Positions 42,476-53,504 of a stretch of 64,000 nt of DNA are shown here, in pieces. Each line of letters begins with the position of its first letter. Positions within the stretch are counted from its first letter, which is position 1. The notes below the pieces were generated by a model, which did not search any database, had not been told where the DNA came from, and saw only the letters and a list, made by a program, of their open reading frames with translations. Made by a program: the position numbers and the translations under genes. This DNA is from Isoetes taiwanensis (Eukaryota > Streptophyta > Lycopodiopsida > Isoetales > Isoetaceae), in contig JAJEKV010000101.1 of assembly GCA_021234155.1 (NCBI GenBank), forward strand, positions 965,453 to 1,029,452. The letters run 5' to 3'.

Positions 42476-45006
42476 TTACATGGTATCCCATAGTATCCCA
42501 CAGAAAAAGGGGTAAAAGATAGACATAGTAAACGAATTGCATATAAAAGAAATAACTAATGTATTCTCTTATAGACTAATTCAAGGCAAAATGTAGAATC
42601 ACATCCAGATAAACAAACAAATAAACCATATAAAAGAGAAGCAAAAAACACAAAGATATATACTATAAAAATTGCAAACCAGGCCTTACCCATACCACCT
42701 GTACAGGAAACAAAGTAGAGATGCATCCATGAGGCATTTCCTTTGCCCACATCTCAACATTTAAGCACATGGAAAAGCTTTTAAATAAGTAGATTTCAAT
42801 GCGCAAAAGCATTGATATTATAAAACAGCATATATTAGTTCCTCCTGCAAATACCGAAGACGATGCATGCAATGAAAAGAAAATTAAAATATTTATACTT
42901 GAGATGAGATAGCTATATAATACATGGAGAGGGATTAAGTCATACATATTAATTTCCGAAATCAGAAGCTTCAGATTTGAACTTTGTATTTCATCCGAAG
43001 AGCAGAAATGCCATAATCAAAATGGGTCGTGTTCATTCTTTGGAGACCTGCAGAGGGCACTTGCAATAAATCTCAAACCCTTTTAAGAATATGTACTTCC
43101 ATCAATATAGATGGAGCAATGTTTTTGAAGACACATAGAGATTTTGCTTACTTCAAACAGTGAGATAGAAGAACTATTATCGCTTCACTCCCAAATAATC
43201 AGCAGCATGCCAATAATGGCAAAACATCAAACGCTCAAATAAAATCGGCGGCTAGCAAGAACTCACAGAGGCAACTAGGGCAAGCGGAAAAAAGTTTATT
43301 TGAAAAATATGTTAGCTTGCCGGAAATGCATAGAAAGGCAAAATAAGGAAACTCAATCCAAGTCGCACAGGCCACATCAATTATGTCTAGATATAGAACT
43401 ATTAGATGATGGTTCTTGCATGCCCTTACATGCAAATCAGTAAAGAGAGCTTGTAAACTACCACAAGCCACACCAGAAAAGTAGCATCCAACACTTCTTT
43501 GAGAATCGATCATGCTAGATCAAGCAAGAAATCCTGTAAAATGTTCTGAAATAGAGAATGACGGACGCGGAAAGACACCTGGGACCCTATAAACATCCTA
43601 GAGAAGAATACTAGGAGCAGCAAAGGCAGTCAAGAATAGTCTGAAGACACGAACCTTTACAGCAAATCGCCTTGTCCCAGTTACAGTGTCGCCATCCTTC
43701 AGTCGCTAGTTCGCCATAGCCATTTATCCAACGTAGCATATGAGAAAGAATGAGGAATGAAAGCGGCAAAGAATGAGGAATGAAAGCGGCAAAGCATAGC
43801 CTAGCATGAGAAAGAGGGGGGAAATGAAATAAGGTCAAGCCGTTATAGAGAAGCGTTTTGGATATTAACCACACGTGGCATTCAAAAAATAAAGAACAAA
43901 TTACGGGCTTGTGTTTAATATGCACCTCACATTTTGTATTTGTCATCAACCTTGCACGATTGCCCAAGTAAAATTTTATTGGCTAAAGTTTTGTACACAT
44001 GAACTTAAGTATTTGTCATCAACCTTGCACGATTGCCCAAGTGTTGAAGAATATTCAGAGTGATATAGGCACCTCATACGTGTTGGAAGTGAGTCCATGT
44101 CTGGTATATGTTGTAACACTTGGAATATCATGAGAATAGTTGTTCCATCATGAAGGCATGCAATGCCAGCAAATAAAAACTTATAAGTACCTTGGTAGTT
44201 CATTACTTTTTGATCATTTTCTAACATCGTTTTATAATATGTTGCACCTATGGAATGGAGCACCAATATAATTATTGAATGGCTTACTTACAATGAGTGT
44301 ATGCAATTTTAGCCATTTGCTTATCATAGTCCTTTTACAATTTTTAGAGCCAAAGATAACATATGAATGCGTGCATTCAATTTCCATGACTCTCGGGTGG
44401 AACATCATCCCCCAAAAAAAAAAGAAAAAAGAAAAATAAAACTTCTAAAACATCTGGGTCTTCTGAATGCACATCTACTTCCTTAATTCCACGAAATCCC
44501 TAATTTCTCTATAATGCAAAGAACCCTTGGCTCTTATTTGATTTGAGACAATCAGAAATGTTGCTAGAATAGACAAAGGAAAAAATCTCCCAGAAAATCA
44601 TCCCCTTCTTCCACACATGGTGGGTGATCTTTAAATATGGCACCAAACCCTATGGAAAAATGGATCAATGGGCCCTTCTGATTACCACGTTCAACTCCAA
44701 AAGGTAGTTCAGCAGCAGCCCAATGCTGCTTTTCCCTTTTGATGGCCTTTGGCCCATAGCCAATACCAATGTGCTACCTCCGCATTTATGATATAAACTT
44801 AACTCCCATAGATAAGTTTATTTTGGGTCCTGTGGTAAGACCCTAAACCCCATGCCTAAGGTTACGGCTTCCACGTCTCATTGTGAAAATGGCCATGATC
44901 ATAATAAAGTTAGTACAGATTATTCTGATCGTTGTGTTGTACTTCAGCCCACGTACAGTAGTGGGGGCAACCATGTAAGTTTCGGCTTCTCATGGACGTA
45001 AAAAAC

Positions 45007-45075
<69 letters not shown>
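45007..45075. repeat. (TATC)n microsatellite, about 17 units
   Basis: Uninterrupted tetranucleotide run inside the CACTA-like element. It is the same repeat class, in opposite strand sense, as the DRC10 intron microsatellite. Confidence 0.97.
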
Positions 45076-46753
45076 AAATGCCCTATGTTCATAACAAATC
45101 ATGTCTACATTCTTTCTTTATAGATGCAATATGATGGAATAAGCATTGAATGGCTTGAGTGTATGCAATTAGTGTTCGTTAAATATTTCCATTTTCTAAT
45201 GCTCCATAAGTGCAACATGTCCTTTTTTACATTCTCTTTGTAGTTGAACTAAGATCCAAGGCATATTCGACGCAATTCAGAGATATTATTTGGCTAGTAG
45301 ATGGTGAGAAGTGTGAGGCTATTTGGTCTCCATAGATGATAAAAATCCTAGATCTATTCTATTCAAGCAATATATTAATATTTTCGAATTAAATTCTAAT
45401 GTACCTCAAAATGATTATCTAATCCATACTGTCTCAAATAATTGCACCTCGCGAAGTTTCAAAATTTACCAAAAGACATTCCTTCACCGTAAATCTTCTA
45501 AAGAAAAATGCCCAATGTTGTTGGGCTATTCGTCAGGCATAGATTTGGAAATGAATCTGGAGGGCTATCTCTCGAAGGGCTGCCATATAGAACTTGGTTT
45601 TCCAAGAGTTTCGGAGAGGTGAATCTTTTTTATTCTTTATAATCTAGAACATGCATGATACTTACGAACTCTTTGCAATTATTATTTTGAATAAAAATCT
45701 CAATTCGGATCTATATAGCCAGTGGTAAACTATCTCTAAATTATTGGGAATATAAAAGTAATAATTTAGGACATTGTTCTATCAATTGATTTGAGCAATA
45801 AGTATTAATGTTTGCATTCATAAACCTACATTCCTCTAAAAACATATTTGTGCTTTATTCTATTTTATTGTATTCCGTTTGAACGAAGCTAATTTAGCAG
45901 CAGAAAGCTGCTAAGCCAATTTCAATATGATATACACCCAATGCATTAGATGAGGAATGATAAGAGAGTAAAATTGTAGAATCACATTTATTCTTTCTAC
46001 AAGCATTATAAGCTCTTCTTATGTTCTTTAAACTTGGCTACATAGAAAATATTTGGCCATATTAATAGAATAGCTTCTGATGGTAGACAAAAATGCCAAC
46101 ATCTTTGAGAATGCTCAACATTCCCATGGTTGGTGAGGATATACAAGCTGAAAAACTGTTGCACACAACTAGTGTCTACAATGGAGACAAGCAGGGTGAA
46201 AGCACATAATGCGAATGCTTATATCACCCACCATCATTTGATGAAGTGGAATTTTAGAAGAATAATTAAATTTCACTAGAGAGAGGAGTATAAACTGGCA
46301 AAGGTAACTTATTTATAAAAATAATGTCAAATGTGAAGTCTACCCTTCTGATTAAGCATTTAATGCTGTCTTAATATAATGTGCAATCATCTTGATGTCG
46401 TGTGGAAGTATTATATGTTATTTATGTTGATTAGCATTGTGCATAATAAAACTAGCCTCCAAACCATGTCACAAGTCTTAGATCAATTTTAGCAAATCAT
46501 TATTAGTTTCAATGAACCACTATAATATGCACAAACCATGTTATAAAACATAAATATTTTGGCAAAACACTATCGCATTGATTACTAGCATTGATAACCA
46601 TGCCATAAACCACTATTAGTTTTGATAAATCACTATGGCATATGGTTTTTTGTTGTCAAGTATATTCATGCATAAAAAACCAATATTATTATGGTTTATA
46701 GCTGATATGATACTAGTTAAATATAATAGTTCGATTTTGGGGGCCTTGTGAAA

Positions 46754-49700
46754 TGAGCTAGAGACCAGAAAAACCATGACTAATATGGTGCCAAACGAGA
46801 CGGACCAATAGGTGGAAAATTAATAGTATCCAAAACTACACATATAGGGAGCAAGGGCAACAGAAGAAGTCCACCTATGTCAAAACAAACGGTACTAACG
46901 TGAACCCGAAGGACGTAACCTAACTCACAGAGACAACAAGAGACAACAACCGAAGAGACCAAAAAATGGGACCACAAAAAGATAAGAAAGTGAACAAGTG
47001 TTGCACAAAGGCAAGAGTATCGAAGCAAAAAAGAGGGTCCCAAAAAGGGGGAATGCAACTGCAAACAGGATGACTAAAGCGAAAGATAGAGAACTAGGAA
47101 CAACATGACCAACCACCGGATAGGTAACTCTATAAATGAATAGCTCAATAGGACGAATGAGGCAGAAGGAGCAAGTAGGGAGTGGAGGAGAGGGCTCACG
47201 AGTGCCAAAGAGCAACCGAGGCAACTAGAGTAAGAAGGAAGGACGAGGGCACCAAGAAATTGGAGCAAAAAAGACGAGAAGACAGAGCCAATGGAGCAAT
47301 GAAAAATAGAATTGGATGTATATTGGAATCCGAACAAGAGGATGCATAAAAGTGAAGGATGCAATGGAACAACGAAAAAATGCAGGAAGAGATGGTGAAA
47401 GGAACCAATAGGATAAAATCGACAAAAGCCATGAACATGACGACATCAACAAAATAAAGATCTCAAATGACTAATGAACTACAACAAATGACTAATGAAG
47501 CAGAAAAAACTACACAACACGGATACTATAAGCCAAACTAACCTAACTAGCAAGAAAACAAAGAGCAAAAAGACTAAGAAACCAAAGAAAGAACGATGCA
47601 ACCTGAAGGAGTAATAATGTCACTAAAACCAAAGAAAGAAAGATGCAACTAAAGGAATAATAACGTCGAGAAAGTTTAACGAAATAAGAAGCCAAAGGAA
47701 CTTACAGAATGAAACAACGCAAACACAAGAAATAGAGAAATGACATCAAATAAAGCTACAAAGGGATTATAAAGGGCATATAGCAACTGGAGCAAGAAAT
47801 GAAACAAACTGCATAGATAAGGGGCTGATGGGAAACATGAAGCAAGTGGAAGAACGGGGTAAGAGAAACAATAAAGGAGGTTCAAAATACCAGAACAAGG
47901 GAGTACATCAAGTGCTAAATGAAGTAACAAAAAACAAAGGTAAATAGACTAATGGAACAAACACGGCATACAAGACCAGGAAAATTATCAAAGTCCCGAA
48001 ACAACAAAAAACATCATGGGAAAGGAACTATGCTAGAGTACCATACCAAGAAAACGCATCAAGTGAAGAAATGGAACAATGCAGGAAAAAATGGCCAAGG
48101 AACTACTAGGATAAGAATAAATAAATCTACGAATACGACAAAACAACCACAACAATAAAGACGACCAAATTAATGCACCAAAGAATATCACCGCATAAGA
48201 AACAGAGCGATCAAAAATTGAACACTACGTCCAAAGATAACAAATGAGGTAGCAATGGCACTAAACGTATGGACGATGATGTCATATAGCCCTAGAGTCA
48301 CTCAGAATAATAGAAACGAGGAATAATAGAAACGACGGGAAAAATAAAAGACACGGGACAAATGGCACAATCAAATCTCGAAATCAAGCAAAACTATAAA
48401 AAAGAAAACTCCAAAGTTTGGAAGAGAGTGGGCAAAGGTAATCTAGAAAGAGAAACGAGATGTATTTATCATAGCCTTCTCCATCCGAATCTCAAAAGAT
48501 GAACAAAATAGATCCACTTGCACCTTTTAATCACTAGCAATCATACCATGACTCCACGATAGAAAGATAAAAAAAAATGGACATGCGACCAAATGTAAAA
48601 CTATGAAAATACAATAGAGCTGGCATATAGAAAATCACAGATGTACAAGCTCTCGAACCCAATATCCCCAAGCTATAAATCTCATGGGTCAAAACAAATA
48701 AATGCGCAACACCAAGAATGGATAACGAGGCAACAAAAGAACGCTGAAGGAACAACATGAACAAAGACATAATACAAGTGCCAACGGGGCAAAAGGGACT
48801 AATGAATAACTCAACAAGTGGAGCATAATAGTGTCCAAGGCACATCATATATCAACAAAGCAGTAGAGAAAGCCGAACAACAAGAGTAAATTTAGGCCAA
48901 TGAAACAAATGGTGCGGAAACTAACAAACAAGTCCATATGGCAATCAAGAATAATGGAACCAATGACAACCTTAGACAAAGCAACATAGGGAAAGCAAAT
49001 GGAGTAGGCCAGGCAAAATGGAACAAATAGAATATTAGCCAATGGGACAAAGAAGTTCCAATGAAACAAGGATAAGCAAAATGATCTGGGACGAATAGAC
49101 TCAAAGTGATGAATTGCAAATCAAAAGTACTAAAAACTCGACAAATGTAGAGACGATATCTTAACATCCACAAGAAGCAAACATAACCATTAGAAGAGAA
49201 CATAGCTTGCAATATATAACAAGCTTCTTATGGCAAGGCTAAGAATCTACCACAATGCAACGAAGCAAAGAGCAATAAAAGTTATGGATTGCAACTTGTA
49301 ATATATAGCGCACTTCTGATGGCAAGAATAAGAATTTATCACAACCCAATGAAAAATGAGTAATTAAAATGGAGAAAATACCACGACTGAAACCGGATAA
49401 TCTAGCAAAAAGCACAAGAAGCCCAGATGGAGTATCATGATGCCGTGGGGTGAATCGAAGTACAATCTAGGTTGCGCTAGAAAAGATCCATAGAAAATCG
49501 GCAGGTGAACCTTAGGAAGACAAAATATCACATACCAAGGCAGTTGAATGAAAATGTGAATACAATCTTGCCAAAAAACTAACGAAAGACATTGAGGGAC
49601 AAAAAATATTCTATGGATAATCAATAAGGCGATATCTTGTCGTTAGTATAAGGATCAAACCGAGATCTCTATAAAAGAAAGCCCCTCAAAATAGGACTAA

Positions 49701-49760
49701 ACTCATCTGGATCTCCACAACGACAAAGAAAAGCCCAACTAGACCATACATGGCACCCGA
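46754..49760. other. Strongly strand-asymmetric A-rich tract
   Basis: About 3 kb in which A dominates and T is scarce on the plus strand (for example 47461-47520 is about half A). The result is many long, hydrophobic but meaningless minus-strand frames. There is a local 56-bp duplication near 47555-47660 (ACCAAAGAAAGAA(C/A)GATGCAAC). No conserved domain. Confidence 0.7.
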
Positions 49761-50125
49761 AGGACCAACATTCGAAAAACGAATTAAACCAATGCCTAGT
49801 TAAAATGGACGCGCCAAATGAATGAAATAAGAAAACAAACCATACCTAGGTTGCGCTCGAAAAAATCCACGAAGAATTGGCAGGCAGACATTAGGAAGAC
49901 GAAATATCATATACCAAAGGCAAGAAACGATAATATGTCTCGCGAAAGACTTTATAAAAATGAACAAGAAAACATATTCAGGACGAGAAACAATAAGGAT
50001 AAGAGATGTCAACCCATTAATATAAGGATTAAAGCCTAGACCTTTACCAAAGAAACATTTTAAAATAGGACTATAGTCATATGGATCTTTACAACCACAA
50101 AAGAAGGCCTGACTAGGCCATACAT
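49455..50125. repeat. 385-bp imperfect tandem duplication in unit B
   Basis: Two copies share TAGGTTGCGCT, TTAGGAAGAC, AAATATCA(C/T)ATACCAA, TATAAGGATCAAA and AAATAGGACTA...TATGGATCT in the same order (about 49464 and 49849 starts). Confidence 0.75.
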
Positions 50126-50370
50126 GAAATGTAATAATGCGATCCATGTCTATCCAACAACATCGACTAAATTTACCTCCAAACAATTTAAAAAGGAAGA
50201 TAAAATTTGGTGTAACGGCATATATGTAGTAACTTTGCAATCCACAATGAAAAATAAAAACTACCCCAAAACAATCACAATGAAAAATAAAAATGACCCT
50301 AAACCATTGAATCTGAAAACATGAAAAACTGACTCTAAATCATTGAATCGGAAATATCGTTTCATTCGAA

Positions 50371-50425
50371 GTTTGAACCCATGACCATAAAAATGACAAT
50401 AATCGAGCTAACCAATGCACCATGC
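50371..50425 (-). mobile_element. tRNA-derived SINE head
   Basis: On the minus strand GTGCATTGGTTAGCTCG (A-box-like, 50404-50420) precedes GGGTTCAAAC (B-box, 50380-50371). The order and neighbouring words resemble the plus-strand copy at 56045, so they may be one family. Confidence 0.5.
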
Positions 50426-52616
50426 CAAATTTTATTGATAAATTGCTACTTAACTATAAAAATAACCTGCTAACGAAGGTAGAACCGACTTGCAGAACTG
50501 ATTTACACAGGGAAAGTTTTCTGTTAAGAAGCTTGAGAGTTGCGGCAGCGATCTGAGTCCTTACAAGGTTGCCACGATCTGAGTTTATACTGCAAGATCT
50601 AGGTTCAACTTCAGATCCCCGCTACCAAAGATCCGGAGGTCAGACTCGGCTCAAAAACTGGATTTAACAAACAAATCGAAGCTGGGTCTCTATACAAGCA
50701 CAGACAACCATGAAAACAACCCAGCCAAAAGGCCCTAATACTAAACATCAAGGCAAAAACTCGAAATCAATATGAACAAGAATCAGATGAGGGTTTGCAA
50801 CCATCGATATCCGAACCGTAGAACCACGACGCGATCCGCAAAAATAGAATAATAAAGGCATATCATCCCAAGATGCCCCGTGGTGCGTAAAAGATTCGCT
50901 CCAACCATCGATTCATGCCCTATGCTCTGCTGATGATTTTTCATAAGGGGCAAGTCAGTTGCACTCCATGGATATCCGAGCAGCATATGCAGATATCCGA
51001 GCAGAATATGCGATCGGGCTGGAAGATGCAACAAAGAACGATTTTGGTGGGCTCTGATTGCCTAATCAGCCTCAAGGCCTGCAAAAGTGGATAGTGACCT
51101 CTGCACTGGTGTATCATATGCCATCAATCATGCTCCAGCCTCGCCGATCTAGTTAGAAATTGTGCCACGTCGATCCTTCTTTCTCAATCGCCCAGCACAC
51201 CTTGGCGAGTTATATTAGAAGAGAAGCATCCAAACACCCACAAGGAAACGAGCCGGAACCACGGAAGACCTCATCCGAGTTCTAAAACCTCAAAGAAACT
51301 CGTAAGTTAGCAACGACAATCCATGAAAATAGAAAGGCAATGTGCATGACTTATTAGAAGCGACTCAACAGATCTCGTGGTAGATGCGATTGCTATGGAG
51401 AACCAGACTCTGGATTGTGTGGGACCCTAATCTGTCAAGAAAAGAGAAAAGCCAAAGGGCAAACCCCCGCTTGCTTGTAGATGTCGATCCACCGGGCTGC
51501 TCCCCTTTTGGAATCTTCCACCATATAAGTGGATCATGCAGAGGATGATCACGTAATTGCGGCCCAAGAATCCCAAGCATACACAAGACAAAGGGACGAG
51601 GGGAAAGTCGATGTAGAAAAGGTCCTGGTTAAAGAGAAAAGCCATGATCGGAAGAGGTAGGTTGGGCGTAAATCTGGAAAAAGGATTAGAGAACCGATAC
51701 GGGTGGATAAAATTGGAAAAAGGACCGGGGGAAGAACGACCCGAGGTTGTGGAACAAATCTAGAAATCGAGAATCCGGCTAAAGGTCGATTCCTAGCGAA
51801 AGTAAAATCCTTCCGGGAGGCATCGGACAAGAGAAAACCAAGGAAAACTAGAAGGACAAGAGAGAACCAAGGAAAAATACGATAAAGCGATTCAAAAAGG
51901 CTGCACGTAACTATCAAATGATAGAAAAAATCAGAAAACTAACCCGACCCCATGAATCTTGCTCACCATCCCCAACTAACACGGGAGCCCAAAACCTCAG
52001 TATGGAAAACTTATGGATGCAAATGATTGGGGTAGATCCAATTCCTTGGATGTAATCATCCGTACCACAAAAAACCAAGGCAAACGCTAGAGCAAAAACA
52101 CGGGGGTTTGGAGCTAGGTAGGGATGAAGCGACAACAAAAAAGCTAGAATAAGGATGGATGAAAATGGGAGAGGATAAAACTGACAGGATAGAGAAGAAG
52201 GAGAAAACTAGCTCAAGAGAACGCCGATGATAGAACAATGAAGAGAGGCTAAATAAATAGGAGGAGTGACAAAGGGACGTCCCCATCCAAGGAATGTCGG
52301 TTCTATTGCTGTCGCAATAGAACCGTGGCATTGTTTGGTTAACTTAGGAAAATTAGTGGCTAAACACATATTCGGATCATCCAAAATTAGAGAGAGACTC
52401 CAGAAAATAGGCTGGTCCTGAGAAAGGCCTTCTTTCCATGTGTACATACCTCTCACCTTTAACCATGCTCTAATCCATTTCTTGATAATCAAAGGCATGG
52501 AGGCAGGGACAGTAAATTCAAAGTAAATGCTATGAGGCAGCTGCATTTTGAGGTTTCTCCAGCCAAAGCGATGACACTTTTCAATATAATGGGAGATGAG
52601 AACACTCCGCGGTGGT

Positions 52617-53497
52617 TCATCCGGTTTGTTGTGCCCCGAAGAAATATTTTGCAGCCAAAGCAGTGGCCTGCTTCTCGATATTGATAACTCCCAGACCCCC
52701 CTTACTTTTATGCTTGCAGCATTCATCCATAGAGATTGGGATCCAGCACCTCCTGCTAGATCCATCTGCAATAAACCTTCTAATGATACCTTGCATTTTA
52801 GCCAGTACCTTCTTAGGTGCCATAATAATGGAGGATTGGTAGACCTGAGAAGAAGAAATAACTGAATTTGCCAGAATGGCTCTCCCATTTTTAGATAAAA
52901 ATTTAGAATTAAGGGAGTCAACCTTTCTGTAGAATTTATCTAGCAGGTCCTCCCAAAGATCACAAGCATTAATTCTAATAGCATAAGGAATGCCTAGAAT
53001 TTTCGTTTTAGTACTAGGGGAGAGATATATACATCCCATGTTTGTAGCTGCATGCTCACCCTCTTCCTGATGCCTTGAGATTAGCTTGGTCTTGTTGAGA
53101 TTAATTCTGCATCTTGAGCAATTTCCGAAGTCCTCCAAGATAGCTTGAGTATTCTGAATGGATCGATCCTCCAAATGTAGGAATAGGAAGGTATCATCTG
53201 CAAAGTGGACATTAAGGATCTCATTTGCTTCCTGGGATGGAAGACTGAGTCCTTGATTAAATGGAGATCTTTTGCCCTCTTGAAGTTACTATTTAGTCCT
53301 TCCATCACAATTAAAAACAAAAAAGGTGCAAGAGGGCAACCTTGCTTGACCCCTCTTTTGATATCAAAGAATGGACTACATTCACCATTGATAAGGACAG
53401 CAGATCTGGAATCCTTAAGAATAGCTTGGAAAACAGAAATAACATTATCAGAGAATCCCAGTTTCTTGCAGCACCAACAAAATAGCGTCAGCGCCAA
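52617..53497 (-). pseudogene. L1-type LINE reverse transcriptase
   Basis: 53081-53497 reads [40 protein letters not shown] and QGCPLAPFLFLIVMEGLNS. After a frame change, 52617-53174 reads DRSIQNTQAILEDFGNCSRC, LSKNGRAILANSVISSSQVY and ISMDECCKHKSKGGLGVIN. These are the fingers/palm and thumb/connection parts of plant L1 ORF2. Confidence 0.93.
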
Positions 53498-53504
53498 AAT
53501 CTAA

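Larger units (their letters stand above)
41670..46750. mobile_element. CACTA-like (CMC) non-autonomous DNA transposon, 5.08 kb
   Basis: Inverted ends CACAAGGCTCCCAAAAA (41670) and its near-complement ending CCTTGTG (46750) are flanked by AAA on both sides, a 3-bp target duplication. Subterminal regions carry many short repeats of ATGGTTT/AACCAT/GGTTTAAT type in opposite orientation at the two ends, as is typical of transposase-binding arrays in this superfamily. No transposase was recognised. The interior includes a (TATC)n microsatellite, a SINE-like head and a GC-richer patch (about 43640-43740) that could be captured host sequence. Confidence 0.8.
41095..52328. mobile_element. Unit B of the composite insertion (11.2 kb including a nested CACTA-like element)
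   Basis: Without the nested element it is about 6.1 kb. The parts 41160-41669 and 46754-49760 are strikingly A-rich on the plus strand and nearly T-free. 49455-50120 contains a 385-bp imperfect direct repeat. 50460-52330 is of normal composition. No polymerase, integrase, transposase or gag motif was found in any frame. At 51051-51063 the minus strand reads GGCAATCAGAGCC, only partly like a tRNA-type PBS. The stem-loop at the right end is 52298-52325. Confidence 0.7.
40061..52332. mobile_element. 12.3-kb composite insertion of unknown family, CATT-flanked, two units sharing both ends
   Basis: The insertion interrupts the L1-type LINE. CATT stands at 40061, 41091 and 52329, so unit A is 40065-41090 and unit B is 41095-52328. 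Both units start CCTAGGATGGGTCCTA followed by GATAG and CATAT. Both end with about 140 bp of near-identical sequence containing AACTAGCTCAAGAGAA, AGGCTAAATAAATAGGAGG and a perfect stem-loop (GGTTCTATT...AATAGAACC) 5-6 bases from the end. A CCCATCC(A)AGGAATG motif near the 3' end is the inverse of the 5' end. No protein domain was found, and the interiors of A and B are otherwise unrelated. It does not match TG...CA LTRs, CACTA, or Helitron ends. Confidence 0.75.
38781..53504 (-). mobile_element. L1-type LINE, 5'-truncated, split by a 12.3-kb insertion
   Basis: LINE parts are 52333-53504 and 38781-40060. The right part encodes reverse transcriptase: FFDIKRGVKQGCPLAPFLF, a FADD-type box (HFADDTFLF after a frame change near 53200) and SSSQVYQSSIIMAPKKVLAK. 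The left part encodes the zinc-binding C-terminus (zf-RVT): WKSPIHPKIKAFMWQLWHRA then CVRCLQNQENEEHLFKNC. Joining the two sides across one CATT restores the frame (KLTKQWTNRGIIYIRD), which proves they are one element. A T-run on the plus strand (38781-38792) is the LINE A-tail. Sequence 5' of the polymerase is missing. Confidence 0.92.

Noticed and set aside
43611-43967. Minus-strand frame in the CACTA-like element as a transposase
   Set aside because: No DDE/D-type or other transposase motif is visible; it may at best include captured host sequence.
46780-49624. Series of long minus-strand frames with membrane-like composition
   Set aside because: They are a by-product of A-rich plus-strand sequence: T-rich codons for Phe, Leu, Ser and Cys and few stops. 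Frames overlap in several registers and no family motif is present.
40061-52332. Composite insertion as a normal LTR retrotransposon or a Helitron
   Set aside because: Only about 40 bp at one end and 140 bp at the other are shared between the units, so there is no full LTR pair. The ends lack TG...CA, and lack the TC...CTRR ends and A-T insertion of Helitrons. A weak PBS-like match at 51051 is insufficient.
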